Source: Syntrophaceae bacterium UBA6112
GTDB taxonomy: Bacteria > Desulfobacterota > Syntrophia > Syntrophales > UBA5619
Assembly (NCBI GenBank): GCA_002423465.1
Contig: DIWG01000029.1
Span: 1 to 43,124, forward strand
Direction: 5' to 3'
Length of the DNA stretch: 43,124 nucleotides
Shown here: positions 8,663 through 16,753 of the stretch, in pieces
How positions within the stretch are numbered: the first letter of the stretch is position 1
Layout: every line of letters begins with the position of its first letter
The notes under the pieces: generated by a model
What the model was told of the DNA's origin: nothing
What the model saw: the letters and a program-made list of their open reading frames with translations, nothing else
Database searches by the model: none
Made by a program: the position numbers and the translations under genes

Positions 8663-8941
8663 ATGACGTGGACAGTGAAAATCCATAGCCGAGCGCTAAA
8701 ACAGCTCGGCCGCTTGCCCATAAGAGTCAGAGAAGCACTGGTCGACCTGATCAGGGATATTGAAGCAGATGGACCAGTAAGGGGGAATTGGCCGAATTAT
8801 GGTCGGCTAAGAGACAACCGCCACCATTGCCACCTCCGGAAGGGGAGACCCACTTACGTGGCGATATGGGAAGTAACCAGCAAGGAGATAAGGCTTATTG
8901 AGGTGATTTATGCAGGCACACAAGAAAAAGCACCCTATTGA
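8663..8941 (+). CDS. RelE/HigB-type toxin
   Basis: A 92-residue basic protein with the ParE/RelE-superfamily layout: 'W.V.IHSRALKQLGRLP' first strand and helix, a central basic stretch (RLRDNRHHCHLRKGR), then strands 'YVAIWEV..KEIRLIEVIYAG'. Family members are ribosome-dependent mRNA interferases or gyrase poisons. The toxin gene comes first and overlaps the antitoxin by 32 bases, the HigBA order. An AGGGTGA ribosome site precedes it. The exact target cannot be told from the sequence. Confidence 0.8.
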   Translation: MTWTVKIHSRALKQLGRLPIRVREALVDLIRDIEADGPVRGNWPNYGRLRDNRHHCHLRKGRPTYVAIWEVTSKEIRLIEVIYAGTQEKAPY

Positions 8942-9263
8942 AACCATTGAAATTCGATTCATCGGGCCGATTGTTAACATAGCGCGGGCTATTGAAAGTC
9001 TGAAGCCTCTGGGATTCGTGGACACGTCCGATTCTGTCCCGTGGCGCGAGGCTTACCCCGAATATTCCGATAAGGACCTTCCGGGGGTCTGCCTGCGCGG
9101 ATCGCGGTATAGAGAAGGTCTTACCCAAAAACAGTTGGCCGACATGATCGGAATCCCGCAGCGGCATATCTCCATGATGGAGAACGGCAAACGACCCATC
9201 GGCAAGGAAATGGCGAAGCGTCTGGGGAAAGCCTTGAGCATCAGTTACAAGGTTTTTCTGTAG
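8910..9263 (+). CDS. XRE-family antitoxin
   Basis: A 117-residue protein whose C-terminal half (about 65-117) is a Cro/CI-type helix-turn-helix: 'YREGLTQKQLADMIGIPQRH' then ISMMENGKRPIGKEMAKRLGKAL. The N-terminal 60 residues probably bind and neutralise the toxin. It is translated from inside the toxin gene (32-base overlap), so the two products are coupled. It should autoregulate through the palindrome at 8635-8653. HigA-like by position and fold. Confidence 0.8.
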   Translation: MQAHKKKHPIETIEIRFIGPIVNIARAIESLKPLGFVDTSDSVPWREAYPEYSDKDLPGVCLRGSRYREGLTQKQLADMIGIPQRHISMMENGKRPIGKEMAKRLGKALSISYKVFL

Positions 9264-9331
9264 AAGGAAGGGGAGGGATAGGCTGATCACCGAAGAGGCA
9301 CAATCCTGAATTTATCGACATTTTCTCCCCA

Positions 9332-9349
9332 ATATCGAATTGCCGATAT
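9332..9349. promoter_or_regulatory. Palindrome at the start of the next gene
   Basis: ATATCG-AATTGC-CGATAT, abutting the ATG at 9350. Its outer half-sites (ATATCR..YGATATA) resemble the toxin-antitoxin palindrome, so the same XRE protein might bind both. The role is inferred. Confidence 0.35.
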
Positions 9350-9721
9350 ATGATCTACATTCCACATATCAAACAGCGGATTGATGAGCTTTCTCCGAAA
9401 TGGGATAAAGAGGCTCTCACCCCTGAAGAATTAGATGAGTTTTACGATCTCTTGGATGAAGTCGTCCTTGAAGCACGAGAGAGCAGAAGCGACTCTATTA
9501 TTCATATAGATCGGCGTCCGGAAGCTTTTCTTGTCAACCTATTCCAACGACGATTGAAAAAAACCGTTATCCTATTCTTCCTGCGCTATCGACGACATTT
9601 CCCAAAAGCCACCGATGAAGAGACACCTCGATTCAAAGAGTGGCTCGGATACCGTCAGGAACTGACTCTCCAGCGCCTCCCTCATGGTCAAGTGCTCGGG
9701 GCCGGAACTTGTTGGTGCTGA
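9350..9721 (+). CDS. Hypothetical protein
   Basis: A 123-residue open frame of plausible composition, rich in acidic helices (DKEALTPEELDEFYDLLDEV) with a basic middle (FQRRLKKTVILFFLRYRR). No ribosome site is visible; the palindrome at 9332-9349 lies where one would be expected. The last 15 residues look unrelated to the rest, so the frame may be broken near its end. No family is recognised. It lies in the worn region between the toxin-antitoxin pair and tRNA-Phe. Confidence 0.35.
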   Translation: MIYIPHIKQRIDELSPKWDKEALTPEELDEFYDLLDEVVLEARESRSDSIIHIDRRPEAFLVNLFQRRLKKTVILFFLRYRRHFPKATDEETPRFKEWLGYRQELTLQRLPHGQVLGAGTCWC

Positions 9722-9850
9722 TCATGGGGATGACGGCCACATGACCGTGAATCTGAAGTTCTCCGAACTTGATTCCTTCCATTCTTGCTTTTACGATTGC
9801 GTTAAGAAATTAAAAAAGCGGGACTATAGCGGGACAAACTCACCAGCAAA

Positions 9851-9886
9851 GAAAAAGGGGTTACAGAAAACGATCTGTAACCCCTT
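9851..9886 (-). terminator. Rho-independent terminator of tRNA-Phe
   Basis: Read on the minus strand: a perfect 12-bp stem (AAGGGGTTACAG paired with CTGTAACCCCTT) with an 8-base loop, followed by TTTTTC. It lies nine bases downstream of the tRNA 3' end. Confidence 0.85.
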
Positions 9887-9894
9887 GATTCTTA

Positions 9895-9970
<76 letters not shown>

Positions 9971-10060
9971 CCGTTCGACGGGCAACTGCCGAAATGGAAG
10001 GTTTCTCTATAAAATATGCCCCCGTTTGTCAAGACCTTTTTCTGGAAAGGACAAGACGCA

Positions 10061-10702
10061 CTACGGTCGAGGTAAGGAGTTGTCGGAAAAGGGTTTTTCC
10101 GGCCGCTCTCCCGGAAATGGAACGAAAGTTTCCTCAACTCCCGTAGATGGGGATGTCACCGCAGCGGCGCCGGTCGGTGTTGTTGGGCTGCATGCGGCGC
10201 TTTCGGTGAAACGCTTTTGGGAATCCCGATTGGACCCGCCTCTGTCGCGGATTACGACGGTCGCGGCGATCTTGTCGTGCCACCCCTGTTTCCTGCCGTC
10301 AAAGGCGATCCAGAGGAAACCGAGACAGAAGACAAGACCCGAGATCAGGTAGCCCACCCACCGCAGGAAAGCGACACCCAGGGTCATCGGGTCCCCCGAT
10401 GCCTGGATCACGCGGAGGCCGAGGAGCATTTTCCCCGGTGTCCGGCCTGCGATTCCGTGGAACCATGTAAAGTAGGTCATTGCGGCGAGCAGGGAGGCGG
10501 CGATGTAAAGGAATCCGAAAATGCCCATCCCCTGTGTCAGATCCCCGGGAGAGGTCAGAACGCGGTCCAGAATATCGCCCTTAAACCCAAGGGCGAGCAG
10601 ACCGATCACAAACAGAACCAGAGAGATGAAGTAGAGGATGAGCTCGTCGATGAGATAAGCGCATGCTCTCCTCCAGAAACCACCGTATCGTCTGCCCGTC
10701 AT
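10061..10702 (-). CDS. RDD family membrane protein
   Basis: About 213 residues. An in-frame ATG seven codons upstream exists, but GGAGG stands eight bases before the ATG chosen here. RDD landmarks: 'RRACAYLIDELILYF' at the N-terminus (Arg, Asp-Asp-like acidic pair in the first helix), GRTPGKMLLGLRV in the middle, and GWHDKIAATVV before the end. Three to four membrane helices are predicted. The last 55 residues are polar and Pro/Ser/Thr-rich, an unusual tail for this family. RDD proteins are of uncertain function; some have been linked to ion transport. Confidence 0.8.
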   Translation of the reverse strand: MTGRRYGGFWRRACAYLIDELILYFISLVLFVIGLLALGFKGDILDRVLTSPGDLTQGMGIFGFLYIAASLLAAMTYFTWFHGIAGRTPGKMLLGLRVIQASGDPMTLGVAFLRWVGYLISGLVFCLGFLWIAFDGRKQGWHDKIAATVVIRDRGGSNRDSQKRFTESAACSPTTPTGAAAVTSPSTGVEETFVPFPGERPEKPFSDNSLPRP

Positions 10703-10812
10703 GGACGCCCCTCCTTCATTCACGGACCGGCGGATTCCCCGCGGCTTTCCGTAAGAATAAATCTCTTCGGGTCATATTCTCCGAAGCTTGCTTCGTTCCT
10801 TGGGGGTTTAGA

Positions 10813-10836
10813 TACCCCATAGCTTGCTGCGGGGTA
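10813..10836. repeat. Dispersed palindromic repeat
   Basis: TACCCCATAGC-TT-GCTGCGGGGTA, a near-perfect hairpin (two mismatches) between the RDD gene and rsmE. Short palindromes of this form recur in many bacterial genomes. It may also end the rsmE transcript. The sequence around it (10703-10868) shows nothing else. Confidence 0.5.
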
Positions 10837-10868
10837 GTTCATTTACGGGTCCCGCCCCGGGTTTGCCG

Positions 10869-11633
10869 TCATTCGTGCGATTCGTCTTGCTCGCCGCCCT
10901 TTTCGTACTGGAGGATGGCGAGGACCGCAAGGGATGCCGTTTCCACCCGAAGCACCCGTTTCCCCAAGCTGACCGAGAGGAAACCGGTCCGGCGGGCCCC
11001 CTCAATTTCTTCCACGCTGAAGCCCCCCTCGGGGCCGATCGCCAGGGTAAAATCCCTTATATCGCTCCGGGCGGGATCGCGGAGGACTTCACGGATTCCC
11101 CGTGCCGTCTCTTCTTCCCAGGGAATCAGTTTGAGGCCGCTTTCGGGAACATTGCGAAGCATCCACTCGAATGTCACGATCTCTCCGATCTCGGTGATGT
11201 CGGACCGGCCGCATTGGCGGGAGGCCTCGACGGCGATCTTCCGCCACCTCTCTCTTTTGCGCGAAAGTTGATCCGGCTGCCAGCGGGGGACGGACCGCTC
11301 CGCGAAGAACGGGATAATTCGCTCCGCGCCCAGTTCCGTTGCGTGCCGGATGATCCCGTCCATCTTATCCGCCTTGGGGACGGCCTGGCAAAGGGTTACG
11401 TGAATCCCGACGGCGGGCAGGAGCCTGCTGCCGATGACTTCCAACTCAACCTCTTCCACCGTCTGCCGCCGGATGACCGCCTCGTACTCCCGGCCCGTGC
11501 CGTTGAAGATGAGAACGGGATCACCTTCCTTCATCCGGAGGACGGTTTTGAGGTACCGTGCCTGATCGGCGGCCGCGGCATAGGAAGCGCCCTTCTCGAG
11601 GGGGCGCGGGAGGTAGAGCCGGGGGGTTGTCAC
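10869..11633 (-). CDS. rsmE: 16S rRNA (uracil1498-N3)-methyltransferase RsmE
   Basis: A 254-residue SPOUT methyltransferase that methylates N3 of U1498 in 16S rRNA with S-adenosylmethionine. Visible are an N-terminal PUA-like region (RLYLPRPL, LKTVLRMKEGD), the conserved QAVPKADKMD, RSVPRW, and the C-terminal knot with LAIGPEGGFS and 'SLGKRVLRVETASLAVLAIL'. I chose the GTG at 11633 because it forms a GTGA overlap with the stop of prmA and gives the normal length; the frame itself runs 13 codons further up, into prmA. The pair prmA-rsmE is a common ribosome-modification operon. Confidence 0.92.
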   Translation of the reverse strand: MTTPRLYLPRPLEKGASYAAAADQARYLKTVLRMKEGDPVLIFNGTGREYEAVIRRQTVEEVELEVIGSRLLPAVGIHVTLCQAVPKADKMDGIIRHATELGAERIIPFFAERSVPRWQPDQLSRKRERWRKIAVEASRQCGRSDITEIGEIVTFEWMLRNVPESGLKLIPWEEETARGIREVLRDPARSDIRDFTLAIGPEGGFSVEEIEGARRTGFLSVSLGKRVLRVETASLAVLAILQYEKGGEQDESHE

Positions 11634-12604
11634 GGCCGGCCGCCCTCTTTTTTCAGGACGTAGCAGAGCCATTCCTTTTCGATGATGAGGCGGTGGACCG
11701 GGAAGGAGTTGTCCGGGAAATGGGCCTCAATGTCCGGTTTGTTCTGTTCGATGATGCCTGAGATGACGAGGTAGCCGCCCGGTCGGAGCAGGCGGAACAG
11801 GTGGGATCTGAGTTTGATCAGGATTTTCGCCGTCAGGTTTGCCACGATCAGGTGGAAGGGTTCCGTAAGGGTGGCGATATCACAGCTCCGGATCTCGACG
11901 CGGTCGTCCACCTGGTTGATCCGGGCGTTTTCTCCGGCAATCTCCACTGCCTTCTTGTCGTTGTCCACGCAGAGGACCTTCTCGGCATCCAGCTTCGCGC
12001 AGGCGATGCCGAGGATGCCCGTCCCCGTTCCTACGTCGAGAACGCGCCACCGATCGACGGTCCGGTCCCGGAGGAGGATCTCCTCGATCGCCTCCAGGCA
12101 CATCCTTGTGGAGGGGTGCTGGCCGGTGCCGAAGGCCATGCCGGGGTCGATCTCAATGACGATATCCCGGCCGGTCGGTGAGAACCGTTCCCATGTCGGC
12201 TTGATGACAATGTTCCGGCTTACCCGGAGGGGTTTGAAGTACTTCTTCCACGCCTCGCCCCAGTCGGGATCGCGAATGACCTCCGTCCGGAAACCTGGTC
12301 TTTCCAAATCCGGAAAGATCTCCGCCAGGCTGTCAATGTAGGTCTGAAGCGCGGCAAGGCGCTGTTCCAGGCGGACGTCAAAAGGGAGAAAGGCCTTCAG
12401 GACCTCACCGGAAACAGTTTTGGGAAAATCATTCGGGAACTGTGCATCCAGGGATTGCGGTTCCAGGGACTCCTGAAAGGCTCCCTGAGCGCCGATCTCC
12501 GTAACGAAATTGGTCAGGGCGTCGATCAGTTCCATCGGGGCGACAAATTCGATTTTCAGCCAGTCTCCCTTCCGCTCCTCCGTTTTTCCATGCTGTTCCG
12601 ACAT
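11630..12604 (-). CDS. prmA: Ribosomal protein L11 methyltransferase PrmA
   Basis: A 324-residue class I methyltransferase that trimethylates ribosomal protein L11. The N-terminal L11-binding ferredoxin-like domain (about 15-115) is followed by the Rossmann domain with GMAFGTGQHPST, motif I VLDVGTGTGILGI, acidic motif II CVDNDKKA, and NLTAKIL, which takes the place of the NPPY-type motif. The length is slightly above the usual 290-300. A GGGG-containing ribosome site precedes the ATG. It is divergent from the heme operon across about 250 bases and is followed by rsmE with a 4-base overlap. Confidence 0.93.
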   Translation of the reverse strand: MSEQHGKTEERKGDWLKIEFVAPMELIDALTNFVTEIGAQGAFQESLEPQSLDAQFPNDFPKTVSGEVLKAFLPFDVRLEQRLAALQTYIDSLAEIFPDLERPGFRTEVIRDPDWGEAWKKYFKPLRVSRNIVIKPTWERFSPTGRDIVIEIDPGMAFGTGQHPSTRMCLEAIEEILLRDRTVDRWRVLDVGTGTGILGIACAKLDAEKVLCVDNDKKAVEIAGENARINQVDDRVEIRSCDIATLTEPFHLIVANLTAKILIKLRSHLFRLLRPGGYLVISGIIEQNKPDIEAHFPDNSFPVHRLIIEKEWLCYVLKKEGGRP

Positions 12605-12723
12605 GTTCCGCGTCCCCTTTCCCCTGAATTTCCGTGAGGCGTGGCTTGTGAAGAGCGAGGAGTGAAAATCTCTCCGCGCCCTGTGGTTTGTTGGCTATAC
12701 TTATAACCGTTCCGGGCGGATAT

Positions 12724-12738
12724 TTCAAGCGGCTTGAA
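12724..12738. promoter_or_regulatory. Inverted repeat in the prmA / heme operon divergent region
   Basis: TTCAAG-CGG-CTTGAA, perfect 6-bp arms, about 115-130 bases before the first heme gene. It may be an operator for the heme operon. No strong sigma-70 promoter pair is evident beside it, so this is a suggestion only. Confidence 0.3.
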
Positions 12739-12852
12739 TTTTGGGGGCCGTCATGGTAGCGTTGGGCCGCATTGCGGATGCGGATGTTTGGCGAGAGCCT
12801 CGGTGATGCGGAAGCGGAAACAGAAGCGAAAACGGATGGAGCGACGGGGTCA

Positions 12853-13503
12853 GTGAAGTATTATCCCCTCTGCCTGGATATATCCGGGAAACGGTGCGTC
12901 GTCGTCGGCGGCGGAAATGTGGCCGAACGCAAAGTCCGGAGGCTTCTCGCCTGCAGCGCTCACGTAGAGGTTGTCGCGAAGACGTTGACGCCCGACCTTG
13001 CGGTATGGAAGAGGGAGGATAAAATCCTCCATCGTGAAGGCGAGTATACCGATTCCTGTCTTGCCGGCGCCGCGCTTGTGATCGGTGCGACGGACAGCGA
13101 GACCGTCAATGGACGGATCGCACAGGACGCCCGTGCCCGGGGGATCCCGGTCAACGTCGTCGACGATCCCGCCCGGTGCGACTTCATCCTCCCTTCCGTC
13201 GTCGAGCGGGGCGGCCTCCTGATTGCCGTTTCCACCGGCGGGAAGAGCCCCGCACTGGCGAGGAAGCTCCGGGAGGAACTGGAAGAGGCCTATGGCCCGG
13301 AATATGCCGTTCTGATTGAGATTCTGGGAAAACTCCGCGAAGAGGTGATCGCTGCGGGAGGTTCCTCCGCCGATAACCGGGAGTGTTTCGCGGCCGTTGT
13401 CCGGTCGGACATCCTGGATCATATCCGCCGGAAAGAGTGGATGAAGGTAAGGGAGATGATCCGCAGCCTGACAGGCGTCGAGATGGAGGTGGAACCGCGG
13501 TGA
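12853..13503 (+). CDS. Precorrin-2 dehydrogenase / sirohydrochlorin ferrochelatase-like (Met8/CysG-N type)
   Basis: Oxidises precorrin-2 to sirohydrochlorin with NAD+, and in the bifunctional members also inserts iron to give siroheme. Visible are the start 'KYYPLCLDISGKRCVVVGGG' with the NAD-binding GGGNVAERK, the conserved NVVDDPARCDFILPS, and GKSPALARKLREELE of the dimerisation domain. I prefer the GTG at 12853 (216 residues), since homologues begin at this point and GGAGCGACGGGG precedes it; an ATG at 12772 would add 27 unusual residues. It is the first gene of the heme operon and gives the siroheme needed by the Ahb enzymes further down. The stop overlaps the next start as GTGA. Confidence 0.88.
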   Translation: MKYYPLCLDISGKRCVVVGGGNVAERKVRRLLACSAHVEVVAKTLTPDLAVWKREDKILHREGEYTDSCLAGAALVIGATDSETVNGRIAQDARARGIPVNVVDDPARCDFILPSVVERGGLLIAVSTGGKSPALARKLREELEEAYGPEYAVLIEILGKLREEVIAAGGSSADNRECFAAVVRSDILDHIRRKEWMKVREMIRSLTGVEMEVEPR

Positions 13504-14318
13504 CGGGAATCATCCTCTTTAAAACGGCCCTGGCCGTCTATTTCGCTGCCGCCTGCATTTACGGCGTTTCGCTTTGGGGAAAGCGGGTTTTTCCGGCGCG
13601 CCTGGCAGCGGGGTTGTTGTTCGCTGCCCTGGTTGTCCATACCTTCTCCTTTGCTGCACGTTGGTTTCCTGCTGGAGAACCGATGCTGATCGACCTCCAC
13701 GACGCCCTCTCCCTTTTCGCCTGGGTGATGGCGGCCGTCTATCTTCTCCTCCAGATGAAAACAAAAACGCGGGTCCTCGGGGCGTTCATTTCTCCCGTGA
13801 TCTGCCTGCTGATGGTAGTCGCCTCCGTCGGGCTCGGGGGGGCGGTGAATGCGCCTCCGGTGTTGCGCGGATCGCTGGTCACCGCCCATGTGATTCTCTC
13901 CGTGGCGGGCGAAGCCCTCTTCGCCGTCGCCTCCTGCGCCGGTCTGATGTACCTGATCCAGGACAGCCTCATTCGGCGGAAGAGGGCCGGTAAATTCAGC
14001 CGTCTCCTCCCTTCGCTGGGTGATCTGGACCGGATCAACCACCTCTGCCTTCTCTGGGGCGTTCCCCTCCTCACGCTCGGGGGGCTTGCCGGTTCCTTCT
14101 GGGCGCGGATCGTCTGGGGAAGCCACTGGCAGTGGGATCCCAAACAGATCTGGACACTTCTGGCGTGGGGATGCTACGCATTTCTCCTCCACCAGCGACT
14201 GGCCATCGGGTGGCGGGGACGTACGGCGGCGCGCTGGTCTCTGGCCGTATTTGTTATCCTCTTCGTCCTGCTGATGGCCGCGATGCCGTTCTTCGGGACG
14301 CTTCACCGCTTTGTGTGA
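13500..14318 (+). CDS. CcsA/HemX-family cytochrome c assembly-like membrane protein
   Basis: 272 residues with about eight hydrophobic helices. The family's Trp-rich heme-handling motif is present as 'WGSHWQWDPKQIWTLLAWG' near residue 210, and conserved His residues occur in HTFSF and TAHVILS. CcsA proteins handle heme for cytochrome c assembly; HemX relatives beside hemA influence glutamyl-tRNA reductase level. The position between a siroheme gene and hemA favours the HemX type. The GTG at 13500 overlaps the previous stop. It ends five bases before the hemA start. Confidence 0.85.
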   Translation: MTGIILFKTALAVYFAAACIYGVSLWGKRVFPARLAAGLLFAALVVHTFSFAARWFPAGEPMLIDLHDALSLFAWVMAAVYLLLQMKTKTRVLGAFISPVICLLMVVASVGLGGAVNAPPVLRGSLVTAHVILSVAGEALFAVASCAGLMYLIQDSLIRRKRAGKFSRLLPSLGDLDRINHLCLLWGVPLLTLGGLAGSFWARIVWGSHWQWDPKQIWTLLAWGCYAFLLHQRLAIGWRGRTAARWSLAVFVILFVLLMAAMPFFGTLHRFV

Positions 14319-14322
14319 ACCC

Positions 14323-15582
14323 ATGCGCATCGTTCTCATCGGCATGAGCCACCGGACAGCCCCGGTCGAAATCCGGGAGAGGCTTCAGATCGCCTGCGGA
14401 GACGGAGGCCCCGCGCTGGCCGAACTCCTCGGCATCCCGGAGGTCCGGGAGGCTCTTGTGCTTTCCACCTGCAATCGGGTGGAGGTTCTGGCCCGCGTCG
14501 CGGACGGTGAGGCGGCTGTGGAACAACTGAAGGGATTCATCTACCGGCAGGGAAATCTCGCTGCCGCGGAGCTGGAACGCTGTCTGTATGTCCACCGGGA
14601 CCGGGAGGCGGTTCGCCACCTCTTCCGGGTGGCGGCAAGTCTCGATTCGCTGGTCATGGGGGAGCCGCAGATCCTGGGACAAGTGAAGGAGGCCTATCGC
14701 CGGGCAGCCGACCAGCGTGCGACCGGCGTTCTTTTGAACCGTCTCGTCCACTACGCCTTCCGGACGGCCAAGCGGGTTCGGACGGAGACGGGGATCGCCG
14801 GCAACGCCGTGTCCGTGGGCTACGCGGCTGTGGAACTGGCGAAGAAGATCTTCGGGGGACTCCAGGGGAAGACGATCCTGCTGATCGGGGCCGGCGAGAT
14901 GTCTGAACTGGCCGCGCGCCACCTGCTGCGACAGGGGGTGGGACGAATCCTGATCGCCAACCGGACCATCGCCCGGGCTGAGGCGATGGCCGCGGAATTC
15001 CAGGGGACGCCCGTGCCGTTCGAGCGGTTTCCGGAGGCCCTGCCGGACGTCGATATCGTGATCGCCTCGACCGGCGCCCCGGGATATGTCGTCACGGCGG
15101 AGATGGTCGCCGTGGCCCTCCGGCGGCGGCGAAACCGCTTGCTGTTTCTGATCGACATTGCCGTTCCGCGGGATATCGATCCGGCGGCGGGTGAGATCGA
15201 CAACGTCTTCCTCTACAACATCGATAACCTGCAGGAGGTGGTCGATGCGAACCGGGAGACCCGGCGCGCGGAAGCGCAGAAAGCGGAGGCGATCGTCGCC
15301 GAAGAGGTGGCGGTATTTGAGGCGTGGTTCAATTCCCTTGCCGTTGTGCCGACGATTGTCGCGTTGCGCGAAAAAATTGAGGGAATCGTCCGCGGAGAGT
15401 TGGAAAAATCCGCCCACTGGCTTGCCGAGTTCCCCGAGGAGGAGCGTTCGCGGATCGAGGGGGTCGTCGATGCCGTTGTCAACAAGATTCTCCACGATCC
15501 CATTACGGGCCTCAAGGAAGAGAGCCGCGAGAAGGACGAGCTGCCCTATGTGGCAGCCGTCCGGAGGCTGTTCAAGTTGTAG
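14323..15582 (+). CDS. hemA: Glutamyl-tRNA reductase
   Basis: Reduces glutamyl-tRNA to glutamate-1-semialdehyde with NADPH, the first committed step of tetrapyrrole synthesis in the C5 pathway. About 419 residues: 'MRIVLIGMSHRTAPVEIRER' at the start, STCNRVE with the catalytic Cys, SLVMGEPQILGQVKEA, the NADPH domain (ILLIGAGEMSELAARHL, IANRT), and a C-terminal dimerisation helix region. An ATG at 14311 inside the preceding gene is possible, but 14323 fits homologues best. hemL, the next enzyme, is not in the window. Confidence 0.96.
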   Translation: MRIVLIGMSHRTAPVEIRERLQIACGDGGPALAELLGIPEVREALVLSTCNRVEVLARVADGEAAVEQLKGFIYRQGNLAAAELERCLYVHRDREAVRHLFRVAASLDSLVMGEPQILGQVKEAYRRAADQRATGVLLNRLVHYAFRTAKRVRTETGIAGNAVSVGYAAVELAKKIFGGLQGKTILLIGAGEMSELAARHLLRQGVGRILIANRTIARAEAMAAEFQGTPVPFERFPEALPDVDIVIASTGAPGYVVTAEMVAVALRRRRNRLLFLIDIAVPRDIDPAAGEIDNVFLYNIDNLQEVVDANRETRRAEAQKAEAIVAEEVAVFEAWFNSLAVVPTIVALREKIEGIVRGELEKSAHWLAEFPEEERSRIEGVVDAVVNKILHDPITGLKEESREKDELPYVAAVRRLFKL

Positions 15583-15591
15583 GAGGTTGCC

Positions 15592-16533
15592 ATTTCACGG
15601 ACACTGAGAATCGGAACACGGGGAAGCTCCCTGGCATTGACGCAGTCCGGGTGGGTTGCGGACCGGATTCGGGAACGCCGTCCGGATGCCCTGGTGGAAC
15701 TCGTCACCATTCGGACCAAGGGGGATATTCTGCAGGATGTTGCGCTGGCCCAAATCGGCGGGAAAGGGGTCTTCATCAAGGAGATCGAGGAGGCGCTCCT
15801 CCGGGGTGACGTCGATCTGGCCGTTCACAGCATGAAGGACCTCCCCGCCGAGCTGCCGGAGGCGCTTGAAATCGTAGCTATTCCGCTCCGGGAGGATCCC
15901 CGGGACGTTCTGATCTCGCGCGGGGGACGGAAGTTAGAAGAGATGCCCCGCGGGGCGCGGATCGGGACCGGCTCGATCCGGCGTGGGATCCAACTCCTGA
16001 ACCGGATGCCGGGGCTGGAGATCGTTCCGCTGCGGGGCAACCTCGATACGCGGATCCGGAAGCTGGAGACGGAGGGGCTCGACGGCGTGATCCTTGCCGC
16101 GGCGGGAATCCGGCGGATGGGGTGGGTCTCCCGAATTTCCCAGATCCTCCCGGTGGAGATGATGCTCCCGGCCGTCGGCCAGGGAGCGATCGGCATCGAG
16201 ATCCGGCGGGATGACGCCCGCTGCCGTGAGGCGGTTGATTTTTTACAGGATACCGTGACCTTCATCGAGGTTGGCGCCGAGAGGGCGTTCCTGAAGGGAC
16301 TGGGCGGCGGCTGTCAGCTCCCGATTGCCGGTTTCGCGAAAAAGAGCGGCGGGGAGATTGTGCTGGAAGGGCTGATCGGGAGCCTTGATGGACGGGTGGT
16401 CATCCGGGAGCGGATGGCGGGGTCCGTCGCGGCATTCGCGGCGCTCGGAGCGAATCTGGCGGAGCGGATCCTGGCAGAGGGCGGCCGGGCATTGCTGGAT
16501 GAGGCCTATCGCGGCGAACCGGTGTTACGGTAG
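15592..16533 (+). CDS. hemC: Porphobilinogen deaminase, apparent ATT start
   Basis: Joins four porphobilinogen units to hydroxymethylbilane on a dipyrromethane cofactor. About 313 residues: RTLRIGTRGSSLALTQ at the N-terminus, VHSMKDLPAEL, GTGSIRRGIQL, LRGNLDTRI, AVGQGAIGIE, and the cofactor Cys in GLGGGCQLPI. The first in-frame ATG/GTG/TTG start would remove the conserved N-terminal strand. A perfect AGGAGG (15581-15586) stands five bases before an in-frame ATT (15592), which matches the expected protein start, so the gene appears to begin with ATT. It follows hemA directly. Confidence 0.93.
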   Translation: MSRTLRIGTRGSSLALTQSGWVADRIRERRPDALVELVTIRTKGDILQDVALAQIGGKGVFIKEIEEALLRGDVDLAVHSMKDLPAELPEALEIVAIPLREDPRDVLISRGGRKLEEMPRGARIGTGSIRRGIQLLNRMPGLEIVPLRGNLDTRIRKLETEGLDGVILAAAGIRRMGWVSRISQILPVEMMLPAVGQGAIGIEIRRDDARCREAVDFLQDTVTFIEVGAERAFLKGLGGGCQLPIAGFAKKSGGEIVLEGLIGSLDGRVVIRERMAGSVAAFAALGANLAERILAEGGRALLDEAYRGEPVLR

Positions 16534-16606
16534 TCGTGACCGGGAGCTCAGGATTTTTCCTCCCGCGACAGAGAGATCGGCAAAACAGATTTTGACGTCG
16601 CCGCTG

Positions 16607-16653
16607 TCACCCTGAGCTTTAGCTTGTGCCGAGTTTGTCGAGGGGAAGGGTGA
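16607..16653. repeat. Dispersed CACCCTGAGC...AAGGGTGA-type repeat
   Basis: TCACCCT (16607-16613) and AGGGTGA (16647-16653) form inverted ends around GAGCTT..GTCGAGG. Repeats with these ends are frequent in proteobacterial genomes. It lies in the 220-base gap between hemC and cobA-hemD, the longest gap in the first part of the heme operon; nothing else certain is seen there. Confidence 0.5.
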
Positions 16654-16753
16654 ATGTGAGTAATCGATATTACGGCATGCTTTGACAATCCCGGTGTGAC
16701 AATCACAATCAACTATGGCTTTACGAAGTCGTCATTTTGGGTTGGAGCGATTT

